A stretch of DNA of 64,000 nucleotides from Synechococcus sp. MU1642 (GTDB taxonomy: Bacteria > Cyanobacteriota > Cyanobacteriia > PCC-6307 > Cyanobiaceae). Below are positions 46,764 to 54,288 of this stretch, piece after piece. Location of the stretch: the NCBI RefSeq assembly GCF_020514115.1, contig NZ_VTKZ01000003.1, forward strand, positions 179,673 through 243,672. The letters are read 5' to 3'. How positions within the stretch are numbered: the stretch's first letter is position 1; each line of letters begins with the position of its first letter. The position numbers and the translations under genes are program-made. Below the pieces are notes generated by a model. It made no database searches. It saw only the letters and a list, made by a program, of their open reading frames with translations, and was not told the origin of the DNA.

Positions 46764-47546
46764 CTAGCCGAGGAACGTGCGCAGATCCTCGCTCAACGCG
46801 GTGGCGGCTGTCTCCAGTAAGGCGTCACCATGCTGGGCGGTGGCCAAGGAGGGGTGGGATCCCATGCGTCCATCGGGGTGTCGGCGACGGAAGTCGTCCG
46901 GTCCATGAATGGGACCTGCCGGTGCGGGGTCGGGCAGCGGTCGCTGCTTGGTCTGCAGGCTCGGCTCCACGGCGAGGGTGACAGCGATTTCGCTAGGCGT
47001 AGCGTGATGGCCTTCTTTGTCGCCATATAGATCGCGCGCCTGGCGCATCACGGGGCCGGCCATGAACCAGTTGGCCAGCCGACAACGCAGCTGCGGGGCA
47101 ATGGGGAGATTGCGGGTGGTGGCGGTGCCGTAGGCCTGGGCAAAGGCGGCTTTGGCCGTCGCAATGTTGCCGCCGTGGCCATTGATCACGAACACCCGTT
47201 CGAATCCATGCTGGCCCAGGGACAAAACCAGGTCGTGCAGAACGGCCAAAAGCGTTGCAGGCTGCAGGCTCATCGTTCCCGCGAAACCAAGGTGGTGTTC
47301 CGCCATGCCGAAGGCCTGGGCTGGGGTGACCAAAACGCCGGTGCGACGTCCCACTTCAAGGGCCACCGCTTCGGCGGTGAGGGCGTCGGTGCCGATGGCG
47401 CCCGTGGGTCCGTGTTGCTCGGTGGATCCCAAGGGAATGATTACTCCCTTGCAGCCTTGGAGGTAGCTCTCCACCTCAGGCCAACTGCGCAGGGCGAGGC
47501 GAATGGCGTCCGTGCTGTCGACAGGGCCGGGAGTTGCAGCGGTCAT
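46764..47546 (-). CDS. Creatininase-family amidohydrolase
   Basis: A 260-residue metal hydrolase of the creatininase/MftE/FAPy-deformylase family. Metal-binding residues are visible in [19 protein letters not shown] (Glu and His, then Asp), in the central [14 protein letters not shown] block and in [12 protein letters not shown] near residue ~175. The fold and metal site are complete, so it should be active. Family members act on creatinine, on pyrimidine or flavin intermediates, or on peptides, so the substrate is open. It precedes gatC on the same strand by 2 bp. Confidence 0.85.
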   Translation of the reverse strand: MTAATPGPVDSTDAIRLALRSWPEVESYLQGCKGVIIPLGSTEQHGPTGAIGTDALTAEAVALEVGRRTGVLVTPAQAFGMAEHHLGFAGTMSLQPATLLAVLHDLVLSLGQHGFERVFVINGHGGNIATAKAAFAQAYGTATTRNLPIAPQLRCRLANWFMAGPVMRQARDLYGDKEGHHATPSEIAVTLAVEPSLQTKQRPLPDPAPAGPIHGPDDFRRRHPDGRMGSHPSLATAQHGDALLETAATALSEDLRTFLG

Positions 47547-47589
47547 TCATGCTGAACTAATGCCCTGATGATCGCTCAACTCCGGCCGA

Positions 47590-47733
47590 TCAGTGGGCGG
47601 TGCCGTTGCCGTCGTACTGATCAGTGTTGTAGTAGCCGCCGCGGGTTCCGAAGAACAGGCAGGCCAATGGGAACAGCGCAATGCTGGCGAGCAGCACCGT
47701 GCCGAGGTTGAAGCTGGAGGTGGCTGCGTCCAT
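47590..47733 (-). CDS. Small single-span membrane protein (47 aa)
   Basis: A 47-residue protein starting at ATG 47733 (MDAATSSFNLGTVLLASIAL) with one clear span, TVLLASIALFPLACLFF, and a polar tail GTRGGYYNTDQYDGNGTAH. The size and layout resemble small thylakoid subunits, but it is not one of the Psb, Pet or Psa proteins I can recognise. The frame stays open further upstream without a protein-like pattern. Coding potential is supported by hydrophobic phasing and its compact placement between two minus-strand genes. Confidence 0.62.
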   Translation of the reverse strand: MDAATSSFNLGTVLLASIALFPLACLFFGTRGGYYNTDQYDGNGTAH

Positions 47734-47774
47734 CAACTGGCCTGAAGTGAGCTCAGCTTGGCGTGGATGCACCG

Positions 47775-48515
47775 CTAATGCATCGGTGTTGTGGGTTCTG
47801 TTGTGAGTTCGCGTCCTTCTCCGGGAATCTCCAGCCACTCCCTCAGCCATTTTGTGAGCCAGATGAAGGGAAGTGTGTCGGTCAGCGCTGCCAGCACTTT
47901 GAACAGGTAGCCGCTGCCGATGAAGCTGAGCAGTTGCGTCAGCACGGACCGTTCTGGCTGTACAGGAAGCACATGGGCGCCGTAATGGCTGATCAGCACC
48001 ACTGCACTGGTGTCCACCAGCTGGCTCACCAGGGTGGAGCCGTTATTGCGCAGCCAGAGGGCTTTCCCTTTGGTGAGCCGTTTCCAGAAATGAAACAGCC
48101 GCACATCCACAAATTGCGCTGTGAGATAAGCCACCATCGAGGCGCCAATCGAACCGAAGCTGAGCTGCTGAATCGTGCGAAAGGTGCTGTCATCACTGCC
48201 GTCCATGGCGGGCAGTACGCCCCCAAGCCAAAGGATCAGCAGCACCCAGCCGTTGAGCAGCAGCCCGACCCACACCACTTGATTGGCTCTCTGTTCTCCC
48301 CAGATCTCACTTATTAAGTCAGTGCAGAGGAATGTGATTGGGTAGGGCAGTGCGCCAACGGCCACGACGATCGGCCAGCCGCCAATGCTGCCCAGTTGAA
48401 GGAAGCGCGTCAGGCCCAGGATGTTGAGCATGCCGAGAGTCCCGAGGAACAAACCCGCCAGCACCAGAAACACCCCATCACGCCGAGCCTGGAGGTTGCT
48501 GTCCACAGCCTGCAA
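47775..48515 (-). CDS. Queuosine precursor transporter (VUT/YhhQ family)
   Basis: A 246-residue membrane protein with about six spans. The family marker GALPYPITFLCTDLISEIWG is at ~54-73 (ending near WGEQRANQVVW), and a later block ASMVAYLTAQFVDVRLFHFW matches the VUT superfamily. Members import queuosine precursors such as preQ0/preQ1. This fits with tgt at the left edge of the window, although the two genes are 47 kb apart. Start ATG 48515 is divergent from the mpg pseudogene, with 19 bp between start codons. Confidence 0.85.
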   Translation of the reverse strand: MQAVDSNLQARRDGVFLVLAGLFLGTLGMLNILGLTRFLQLGSIGGWPIVVAVGALPYPITFLCTDLISEIWGEQRANQVVWVGLLLNGWVLLILWLGGVLPAMDGSDDSTFRTIQQLSFGSIGASMVAYLTAQFVDVRLFHFWKRLTKGKALWLRNNGSTLVSQLVDTSAVVLISHYGAHVLPVQPERSVLTQLLSFIGSGYLFKVLAALTDTLPFIWLTKWLREWLEIPGEGRELTTEPTTPMH

Positions 48516-48534
48516 AGTTCAAGCTAGATCAAGC

Positions 48535-48822
48535 GTGGCTGCCAGCCGGCAGCCTGTCATCGATTTCGTTTCGCTTCCGCTCAATTTTTTTGCCCGTCCG
48601 GCTCGGATCGTGGGTCCTGATCTGGTGGGTCGCAGGTTGGTGAAACGCCATGACGAAAGCAGCCTGCTTTAGGGCGTGATCGTTGAAATAGAGGCCTATT
48701 CCCAGGACGACCCCGCCTGCCAGGGTTATCGGCGCAGGACGCCCCAGAACGAAACCCTGTTTGGTGAGCCAGGGCGGTTTTATGTGTATGTCACCTACGG
48801 CATCCACCACTCCGTGAAGCGA
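48535..48822 (+). pseudogene. Broken left copy of 3-methyladenine DNA glycosylase
   Basis: The GTG at 48535 opens MAASRQPVIDFVSLPLNFF, then RPARIVGPDLVGRRLVKR, which is the normal N-terminus of an Mpg/AAG glycosylase. A TAG at 48670-48672 replaces the Trp codon seen in the right copy (LLWGVIVE). The frame then continues with [20 protein letters not shown] and ends its similarity at YGIHHSVK near 48820, about half way through the enzyme. The stretch 48593-48819 is clearly homologous to 51723-51929 plus flanking bases. A copy with a start but no end faces a copy with an end but no start across an island. Confidence 0.88.
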
Positions 48823-49022
48823 GCCGCGATGCAGTAGCCAGTCTTGTCTAGAGGTTTCAGAGATTCTCCTGTCTCTCCCAGCCAACCTCCAAGTCACCCC
48901 CAAAAAAAATCCCGATTTTTTGCCGAGCGACTCCCTCGGCTACGAAGAGCTAATGGTGGACTCGGCTCCCTTGGCTTGGAGTTGGAGGCGGCTCTAGCCC
49001 AGGAATCAGACGCGGATTTCCC
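48823..49022. other. Island left flank, no gene recognised
   Basis: Unique sequence just after the mpg homology ends. It holds an AT-rich inverted repeat, AAAAAAT-CCCG-ATTTTTT, near 48903-48920. Short open frames exist but none has a protein-like pattern. It probably represents decayed accessory DNA. Confidence 0.4.
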
Positions 49023-49241
49023 GTGAAGAAGCCACCCTCCCTACGCAACAACAACTGCACTCTCCAGGTCCGTGTGCGGATTGTTAGGAGGGTGCCTTCA
49101 TCAATCGTCTGGGTGGCTGGAGTGAGCCTGTGGCGGTCGCTAGAGCCCACGCCATCGCCGCCCAAATATGGAGCGACTACCAACCTGGAGCTGATCGCCC
49201 TTGACCCTTTCAATAGCGATTTGTCACCCCATGAGAAATGA
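49023..49241 (+). pseudogene. Decayed tyrosine-integrase N-terminal fragment (tentative)
   Basis: Two adjacent frames together read KKPPSLRNNNCTLQVRVRI and then, after an apparent 1-nt deletion near 49085, EGAFINRLGGWSEPVAVARA followed by HAIAAQIWSDYQPG. The order (short basic strand, RL...W, then a helix AxxIAxxIxxDY) resembles the AP2-like arm-binding domain of phage-type integrases of cyanobacteria. Catalytic R-H-R-Y residues are absent; only the N-terminal ~75 residues remain. The assignment is by pattern and should be treated as tentative. It lies between the broken mpg copy and the RHH-like pair. Confidence 0.45.
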
Positions 49242-49414
49242 GAAGAAATCAAATCACTTTCACTTGCCCAGAAAGTGACTCTCAGCAACTTCATCAGGCA
49301 CTGCTCTTGCTGAAAAGAAGTCAGCATCTAAGTGTGTCGGCATTCTGTCGTGCAGCGATTACAGACAAGCTGGAGCGATTAAAGAAACTAGAGACCAGGG
49401 AGGTGTGTCAGTGA
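49238..49414 (+). CDS. Small ribbon-helix-helix-like protein A (58 aa)
   Basis: An ATG at 49238 opens a 58-residue frame: MRRNQITFTCPESDSQQLHQ, then a predicted helix pair ending in SVSAFCRAAITDKLERLKKL. An N-terminal beta-strand followed by two helices, with the SxSxFxRxAI(xx)KLERL pattern, is typical of CopG/Arc ribbon-helix-helix DNA-binding proteins. Its stop overlaps the GTG start of the next small ORF (GTGA), implying coupled translation. It could be a repressor or the antitoxin half of a module; no toxin is recognised. Confidence 0.55.
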   Translation: MRRNQITFTCPESDSQQLHQALLLLKRSQHLSVSAFCRAAITDKLERLKKLETREVCQ

Positions 49415-49557
49415 AAACCATCACAATTCGCGTTTCAGCACCAGAAGTGGCGATGTTGATAGAGGTCCAGAAGCGTAATAAGGACTGCAGAGATATTCAG
49501 GCATTCGTTCTTTTCCAAATTCGCGAGGAATACAGGGAATTCCTTGGATTGGCATAA
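49411..49557 (+). CDS. Small ribbon-helix-helix-like protein B (48 aa)
   Basis: A GTG at 49411 opens MKTITIRVSAPEVAMLIEVQ followed by KRNKDCRDIQAFVLFQIREE and a short tail. The strand KTITIRVS and two following helices again give a ribbon-helix-helix-like outline, and the ORF starts inside the stop of protein A. Two different RHH-like proteins in tandem could heterodimerise. Codon use is AT-richer than the core genes. The call rests on coupling and pattern only. Confidence 0.5.
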   Translation: MKTITIRVSAPEVAMLIEVQKRNKDCRDIQAFVLFQIREEYREFLGLA

Positions 49558-49585
49558 GCAAGATGTGTCTGCGTGTCGATCAACT

Positions 49586-51601
49586 TTATATATTAAATAT
49601 TCCACTCTCTATCAGAGACTCTTCTGCTGGCTTTAGGAGTTCTCTGTAGTTTTTCCAGCCTCCCAGGGATTTGCTGTTGATGGGTTGTCGGGCTTCTATG
49701 ACACTGGCGGTATTTATGAGTCTATCATTCGCTTCTGGACGTAAATATCGTTCGTTCCACTTGAGCCCAAGCCAGTCGATGAGTGGAGAAATAGTCTTTT
49801 TGGGGTTGCTGGTGAATGCATCATAGTCAAAGGTGAAAATATGCTTCTCATATTTGCGTTTGGATCTATTCATTGTCTTCTCTTGGTGTATCAAGAACTT
49901 TGCGGCATCTGTGAGGTCCGAGGTATAGTTATTGCCGTTTTCTAGGTTGCTTCGCAGCATCGAAAGAATGTTGTCCAGTGGATGTCTTCGGCAGTGAATG
50001 ACTTTTGCTGCAGGCATTGCTCTTGCAATGGCTGCAACGAATCTAAAATTGTATAGATTTTTGTCGACGCTATGAGTGCATTTTTCTGGAATCTCTCCGG
50101 CTTGTTTTGTATACAAAGCTAACAAGGAGGGCGCTATTTCTTTGGAATTGATAGCGGCTTTGACTTGATAAAAAGCCTCTGTTAGTGCATTTGACTCCCC
50201 TAGTTCTCTGACATATGGATTTGTCACTAATACTGATTCAAGTAGTGTTGATCCACACCTGGGTGCTCCAACGATGAATATTCTTCCTTTTCCGTTATTC
50301 GGGTTGCCTTTGTCGATTTGCCTTGCCAGATCGGCTGCTTGTTCTGTGCGAAGTAATTGGGACCTAAGATCTGATGGGTGGAGCGATAGTTTTAGTTTGT
50401 TTGCGTTCATAAGGTGCCGCATGGCGTTAATGTAATCCTTAGACTCATGGTAAAAGTTCGCAAGAGCGAATTCTAGATAGGATTTATCTATAAGATTGAG
50501 ATTGTTGCTGGTGACCCCATTTAGTTGCGTGAGCAGCTTTTGAGAATCGCCATCTGTTGAAATGTTTTTGCTTAGCTCGAAAAGTGCTGCAGTATTATTT
50601 GGATCTAGATCATTCGCCTTGTAAAAAGAGTTCTTGCTGCCTTTCAGATCTCCTTTGGCTGCTTGGATGCGCCCAATACCGTAAAAAGAATTTGAGTTTT
50701 TTGGGTCTATCAAAACTGCTCTTTTGTGATTGGATAAGGAAGCATTTAGATCGCCCTTCTTTTGAAGGGCATTGCCAAGATTGTAGTGAGCTTCTGGGTA
50801 GTTGGGCTTGAGTTGAAGAGCAGCGTTATAGGAACTGATCGCATTGTTTAGATCGCCCTTCTTTTGGAGGGCATTGCCAAGATTGTAGTGAGTTTCTGGG
50901 TGGTTAGGCTTGAGTTGAAGAGCAATATTGTAGGAGCTAATAGCAGCATTTAGGTCACCCTTTTCTAGGAGAGAATTGCCCAGGTTGATGTGAGCTTCTA
51001 GGTAGTTGGGTTTGAGTTGAAGAGCAATGTTATAGGAATTGATTGCATTATTTAGATCGCCTTGCTTTTGGAGAGCATTGCCAAGGTTGTAGTGTGTTTC
51101 TGGGTGGTTAGGCTTGAGTTGAAGGGCAATATTGTAGGAGCTAATTGCAGCATTTAGGTCACCCTTTTCCAGGAGAGAATTGCCTAGGTTGTATTGAGCT
51201 TCTGCGTCGTTGGGTTTGAGCTGAAGTGCAATGTTGTAGGAGCTAATAGCAGCGTTTAGTTTGCCCTTCTTTTTCAAGGCAATGCCCAGGCTGATAAGTG
51301 CTTTTGGAAAGTTTGGTTCAAGCTTTAGGGCATTGTGTAGGAGTTTTATGGGTTCCTCGCAACCGTCTTGCATGACGCAGAGTGCTGCAAGATTTCCGTA
51401 AATAATGTGATTGCTTATCCCTGCAGAAATTAGTTCTCTGTAAATCGCTTCTGCTTCCTTAAGTTTTCCCTGATTGATTAGCTCAATAGCCAGTTTCCCC
51501 TTTGTAATGTTAGTCGGAGAGTTTTGGACAGGTTTTTCATTTGTTTCTTTGTTCTTATGAGTGTTGGAGAACCCAGATTTCTGCTGTCTGGGCTTGCTCA
51601 T
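49586..51601 (-). CDS. TPR-repeat sulfotransferase (AT-rich island gene)
   Basis: A 671-residue protein. After a polar N-terminus, about nine tetratricopeptide repeats run from residue ~38 to ~340, many nearly identical (AISSYNIALQLKPNHPETHY type). The C-terminal half is a sulfotransferase domain with the PAPS 5'-phosphosulfate loop IFIVGAPRCGSTLLES (~434-449) and the 3'-phosphate motif VIHCRRHPLDNILSML (~530-546). It probably sulfates a glycan or peptide, as for related cyanobacterial proteins; the acceptor is unknown. It is strikingly AT-rich next to its neighbours, with many AAT, TTA and AAA codons, indicating transfer. No signal peptide is seen. Confidence 0.88.
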   Translation of the reverse strand: MSKPRQQKSGFSNTHKNKETNEKPVQNSPTNITKGKLAIELINQGKLKEAEAIYRELISAGISNHIIYGNLAALCVMQDGCEEPIKLLHNALKLEPNFPKALISLGIALKKKGKLNAAISSYNIALQLKPNDAEAQYNLGNSLLEKGDLNAAISSYNIALQLKPNHPETHYNLGNALQKQGDLNNAINSYNIALQLKPNYLEAHINLGNSLLEKGDLNAAISSYNIALQLKPNHPETHYNLGNALQKKGDLNNAISSYNAALQLKPNYPEAHYNLGNALQKKGDLNASLSNHKRAVLIDPKNSNSFYGIGRIQAAKGDLKGSKNSFYKANDLDPNNTAALFELSKNISTDGDSQKLLTQLNGVTSNNLNLIDKSYLEFALANFYHESKDYINAMRHLMNANKLKLSLHPSDLRSQLLRTEQAADLARQIDKGNPNNGKGRIFIVGAPRCGSTLLESVLVTNPYVRELGESNALTEAFYQVKAAINSKEIAPSLLALYTKQAGEIPEKCTHSVDKNLYNFRFVAAIARAMPAAKVIHCRRHPLDNILSMLRSNLENGNNYTSDLTDAAKFLIHQEKTMNRSKRKYEKHIFTFDYDAFTSNPKKTISPLIDWLGLKWNERYLRPEANDRLINTASVIEARQPINSKSLGGWKNYRELLKPAEESLIESGIFNI
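50851..51258 (-). repeat. 204-bp higher-order repeat in the TPR array
   Basis: Two consecutive 204-bp units (50851-51054 and 51055-51258), each coding for two TPRs, are nearly identical in nucleotide sequence, beyond the 102-bp single-repeat period. Adjacent units share long exact runs, such as the one around GGTGGTTAGGCTTGAGTTGA. This points to recent duplication by unequal recombination or slippage. Confidence 0.75.
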
Positions 51602-51739
51602 GTTTGCTCAAGGGAGTAGAGCCAAGGTAATGCAGGATTTCCATCCACTTCTATAGCCGCCAGCTCTATTACCCAACATCTCCCTGCCCTACCCAAGTCC
51701 TTCTTCTGTCGCACCGCAGAAGTTGTAGGACCTGATCTG

Positions 51740-52291
51740 GTGGGCTGCAGGTTGGTGAAACGACAAGACAACGGCAGCCTGCTCTGGGGCGTGATCGTTG
51801 AAACTGAGGCTTATTCCCAGGACGATCCCGCTTGTCACGGTTACCGCCGCCGTTCACGGCAAAACGAAACCCTGTTCGGTGAACCTGGGCGCTTTTATGT
51901 GTATGTGAGCTATGGCATCCACCACTGCGTGAACGTGGTTACCGATAGGGGTGACTGGGCCAATGGTGTGTTGCTGCGTGCCGTGGCTCTGCCCTGTGAA
52001 CCCGAGAGGGTTGCGGCAGGGCCCGGCTTGCTGGCTCGTCGTTTCGGGCTTGATCGCCGTGATGACAGCCGTCCGGTGACGGGCGAACATGAGGTGTGGA
52101 TGGCCCCAAGGTCATACACGTTTGCCAGCCAGGATCTTGTGACAACCACGCGGATCGGCATCACCCAGGGCGCTGCTACCCCATGGCGCTGGTATCTGCG
52201 GAGCAGTCGCAGTGTCAGCAGGCGAGCTCGGGGTGATCGCATGCCACCCAGGTCACAGTGCTGGTCGCCATCGCAGGAGCCGTCGTCATGA
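51740..52291 (+). CDS. 3-methyladenine DNA glycosylase (right copy, start uncertain)
   Basis: An Mpg/AAG base-excision glycosylase. The catalytic Glu lies in [20 protein letters not shown] and the substrate region in [20 protein letters not shown], then [20 protein letters not shown] and [11 protein letters not shown] 51740 is the first ordinary start, but the same frame upstream encodes [19 protein letters not shown], a conserved N-terminus, with no ATG, GTG or TTG before the stop at 51617. Only ATT 51668 or ATA 51653 could start it. Loss of the original 5' end at the island boundary is likely. The stop overlaps pyrB by ATGA. Confidence 0.78.
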   Translation: MGCRLVKRQDNGSLLWGVIVETEAYSQDDPACHGYRRRSRQNETLFGEPGRFYVYVSYGIHHCVNVVTDRGDWANGVLLRAVALPCEPERVAAGPGLLARRFGLDRRDDSRPVTGEHEVWMAPRSYTFASQDLVTTTRIGITQGAATPWRWYLRSSRSVSRRARGDRMPPRSQCWSPSQEPSS

Positions 52292-53337
52292 GTGGCTGGT
52301 CGCATCGCCACGTTCTTGATCTCGCGTCGTTTTCGCGAGAAGACTTTGCGGCGGTGCTTGATCTGGCCCAGCAGTTTCGTTCGCTTCCGATCACCGGTGC
52401 CCGGAAACTTCCCGCCTTGCAGGGACGTTTGGTGGCAACGCTTTTCTTTGAACCCAGCACCCGAACCCGCAGCAGTTTTGAGTTGGCGGCCAAGCGTCTG
52501 TCGGCAGACGTGATGAGCTTTTCACCCTCCAGCAGCTCACTCAGCAAAGGTGAAAGCGTTCTCGACACGGCGCGCACTTACGTGGCCATGGGGGCTGACG
52601 TGTTGGTGGTGCGCCACCGTTCCACCGGTGTGCCACAGCAGCTGGCGCTGGACCTGCAGCAGATGGGTGAGCGCACCGTGGTGCTCAATGGGGGCGATGG
52701 ACTTCATAGCCATCCCAGTCAGGGGCTGCTGGATCTGCTCACGCTTACCCGCTTTTTCTCTCCTCAGCACCCCATGCCGGAGGCCCTGCAAGGACGCCGG
52801 ATTGTGATTGTTGGAGACATCCTTCACTCACGGGTGGCCCGTTCGAATCTCTGGGCTTTGACGGCCTGTGGAGCGGATGTGGTGTTGTGCGGTCCTCCCA
52901 GCCTGGTTCCGGAGGATTTTGCAGCCTTCGTGGATGCGCCGCCCCCAGGCCTGCTGAAGGACCCGGTCCCGCAACGGGGCAAGATCAGCGTGGTGCGACG
53001 CCTGGAGCATGCACTGCCGGGTGCCGATGCCGTGATGACCCTGCGGCTTCAGAAGGAACGGATGGGCCAGCAGTTGTTGACCAGCCTGAAGCGCTACCAC
53101 CGCGATTTCGGATTAAGCCATGAGCGCATGCAGCTCTGCGGTGAGGACGTTCCCGTTTTGCATCCCGGCCCGGTCAATCGCGGCATCGAATTGAGTGGGT
53201 CGCTCTTGGATGACCCGCGCGTCAGCCTTGTGGAAGAGCAGGTCAGGAATGGTGTTCCCACTCGGATGGCCTTGCTCTATTTGATGGCAGCTTCTGAATC
53301 CGCGACTGAGGCTTCGTTGGTGTCGAGCAGCTCTTGA
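52288..53337 (+). CDS. pyrB: Aspartate carbamoyltransferase catalytic subunit
   Basis: PyrB joins carbamoyl phosphate and aspartate in pyrimidine synthesis. ATG 52288 ([20 protein letters not shown]) gives 349 residues and overlaps the mpg stop by 4 bp. The carbamoyl-phosphate loop [18 protein letters not shown] (~50-67), [19 protein letters not shown] and the closing [13 protein letters not shown] are intact. A frame beginning at 52258 adds ten residues but is antigenic only to the end of mpg and unlikely. No regulatory subunit is adjacent, as usual in cyanobacteria. Confidence 0.96.
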   Translation: MSGWSHRHVLDLASFSREDFAAVLDLAQQFRSLPITGARKLPALQGRLVATLFFEPSTRTRSSFELAAKRLSADVMSFSPSSSSLSKGESVLDTARTYVAMGADVLVVRHRSTGVPQQLALDLQQMGERTVVLNGGDGLHSHPSQGLLDLLTLTRFFSPQHPMPEALQGRRIVIVGDILHSRVARSNLWALTACGADVVLCGPPSLVPEDFAAFVDAPPPGLLKDPVPQRGKISVVRRLEHALPGADAVMTLRLQKERMGQQLLTSLKRYHRDFGLSHERMQLCGEDVPVLHPGPVNRGIELSGSLLDDPRVSLVEEQVRNGVPTRMALLYLMAASESATEASLVSSSS

Positions 53338-53442
53338 GTTTGAGGGAGGCCACTGAGTTGATGGGCGTGGTTATCAATCGCTGCCTTGAGGGGGGCATCG
53401 GGTTCGGCGATGGAGGGACCTTTGCCGCTGGCCATCGGGAAG

Positions 53443-53492
53443 CGGGCATGCCAAGCCAGCATCAAGTGCCAGATGCTGGCATGGCATGCCCG
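53443..53492. repeat. 21-bp inverted repeat with 8-nt spacer
   Basis: Left arm 53443-53463 (CGGGCATGCCAAGCCAGCAT plus C), spacer AAGTGCCA, right arm 53472-53492. The arms are complementary at 20 of 21 positions, giving a very stable hairpin or cruciform. There is no T-run, so it is not a standard terminator. It lies about 105 bp after pyrB and inside the NADH-dehydrogenase remnant, where it seems to have disturbed the old reading frame. Confidence 0.85.
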
Positions 53493-53682
53493 TTAGCAGA
53501 ATCGAGGCCCGTTGCCGGGTCGCCAGGGCGTACAGCCATTTGATGCTCAAGGTGATCCGTTTCTCTCGGTTGGGGATCAAGGCCAGGTGAACGATGGCCC
53601 AGAGCAGCAAGACCAGGCGTCTGGAAACTTTGAAGCCATCCAGGTCGGCGACCGCACTGGCGTGCAACCCACCAGATTCTTC
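53482..53682 (-). pseudogene. C-terminal remnant of a type II NADH dehydrogenase
   Basis: On the minus strand a 67-codon stretch reads SGGLHASAVADLDGFKVSRR, then LVLLLWAIVHLALIPNREKR and ITLSIKWLYALATRQRASIL. The pattern AVADLxGFKxS, W..VH...L....R and a final TRQRA..L matches the membrane-anchoring C-terminus of NDH-2 enzymes. The FAD and NADH domains are missing: the region upstream is ycf20. A stop follows at 53374 after a frame that lost resemblance inside the hairpin. It occupies most of the 394-bp gap between pyrB and ycf20. Confidence 0.55.
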
Positions 53683-53731
53683 CCGAAGGGTATGAATCCA
53701 TTTTTGATTGGCTGTTTTTAACGGTTCTGCT

Positions 53732-54064
53732 TCAGATCAGCTTGAACCCTTCCAGAAAGAGGCCGTACAGAAAGCCGATGCGACCAAGATCCAACAGTTG
53801 TTGGGGCAACTTCAGGGATGGTTCCGAACTGCGTCGTCGCCGAATCGAGAATTCAGTGCCAAGCACCACCAGCAGTGCAGCGACGGGGTCTATCTGCCCG
53901 AGAACGCCTGCAACCGAGGTGATGGCGCTGCCGATCAAAAAGCCAATCAACCCGGCAAGGGCTAGTAAGGACAAACGACGCCAGGGATTGCGCGCCCAGT
54001 GATCCAGCCTCTGAAGTGCTGCACCAACGTTGGTTTGCAGCCGGGTGGATTGAAGCCGTCGCAC
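53732..54064 (-). CDS. Ycf20-like protein (DUF565)
   Basis: A 110-residue protein with two hydrophobic segments (LSLLALAGLIGFLIGSAIT and GQIDPVAALLVVLGTEF) and the ending LLDLGRIGFLYGLFLEGFKLI. This matches the DUF565/Ycf20 family shared by cyanobacteria and plastids; in plants and algae a homologue is linked to photoprotective quenching. The N-terminal basic segment includes TRLQTNVGAALQRLDHWARNP. It stands alone on the minus strand. Confidence 0.82.
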   Translation of the reverse strand: MRRLQSTRLQTNVGAALQRLDHWARNPWRRLSLLALAGLIGFLIGSAITSVAGVLGQIDPVAALLVVLGTEFSIRRRRSSEPSLKLPQQLLDLGRIGFLYGLFLEGFKLI

Positions 54065-54203
54065 GGCACAGGTTTCGGGTGGGGGGAAGAGGCAGGGTCG
54101 AAGCCAGTGATCCCCATCACCCGGCTATACCCCCGCCATCACCTGTCTACACCACCCCTGGACAATCTGCAGGCATCAGACACTACGGATAGGAGATTTC
54201 AGT

Positions 54204-54227
54204 AAAAAAACCCGGGGCAAGCCCGAG
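54204..54227 (-). terminator. Intrinsic terminator after the 66-residue gene
   Basis: On the minus strand CTCGGG-CTTGC-CCCGGG forms a 6-bp stem with one G-U, followed by seven T residues. It lies 61 bp past the stop codon of the gene at 54289-54489. Confidence 0.8.
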
Positions 54228-54288
54228 CCAGGTGATGGGGAGTGGCGCAGCAAGAGTTGCGGGCTTTGACAACGGCTTGCGCCGGAAT

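Noticed and set aside
50700..51300. Regularly spaced repeats resembling a CRISPR array
   Set aside because: The period is 102/204 bp, there are no unique spacers and the frame is open throughout: these are TPR codons.
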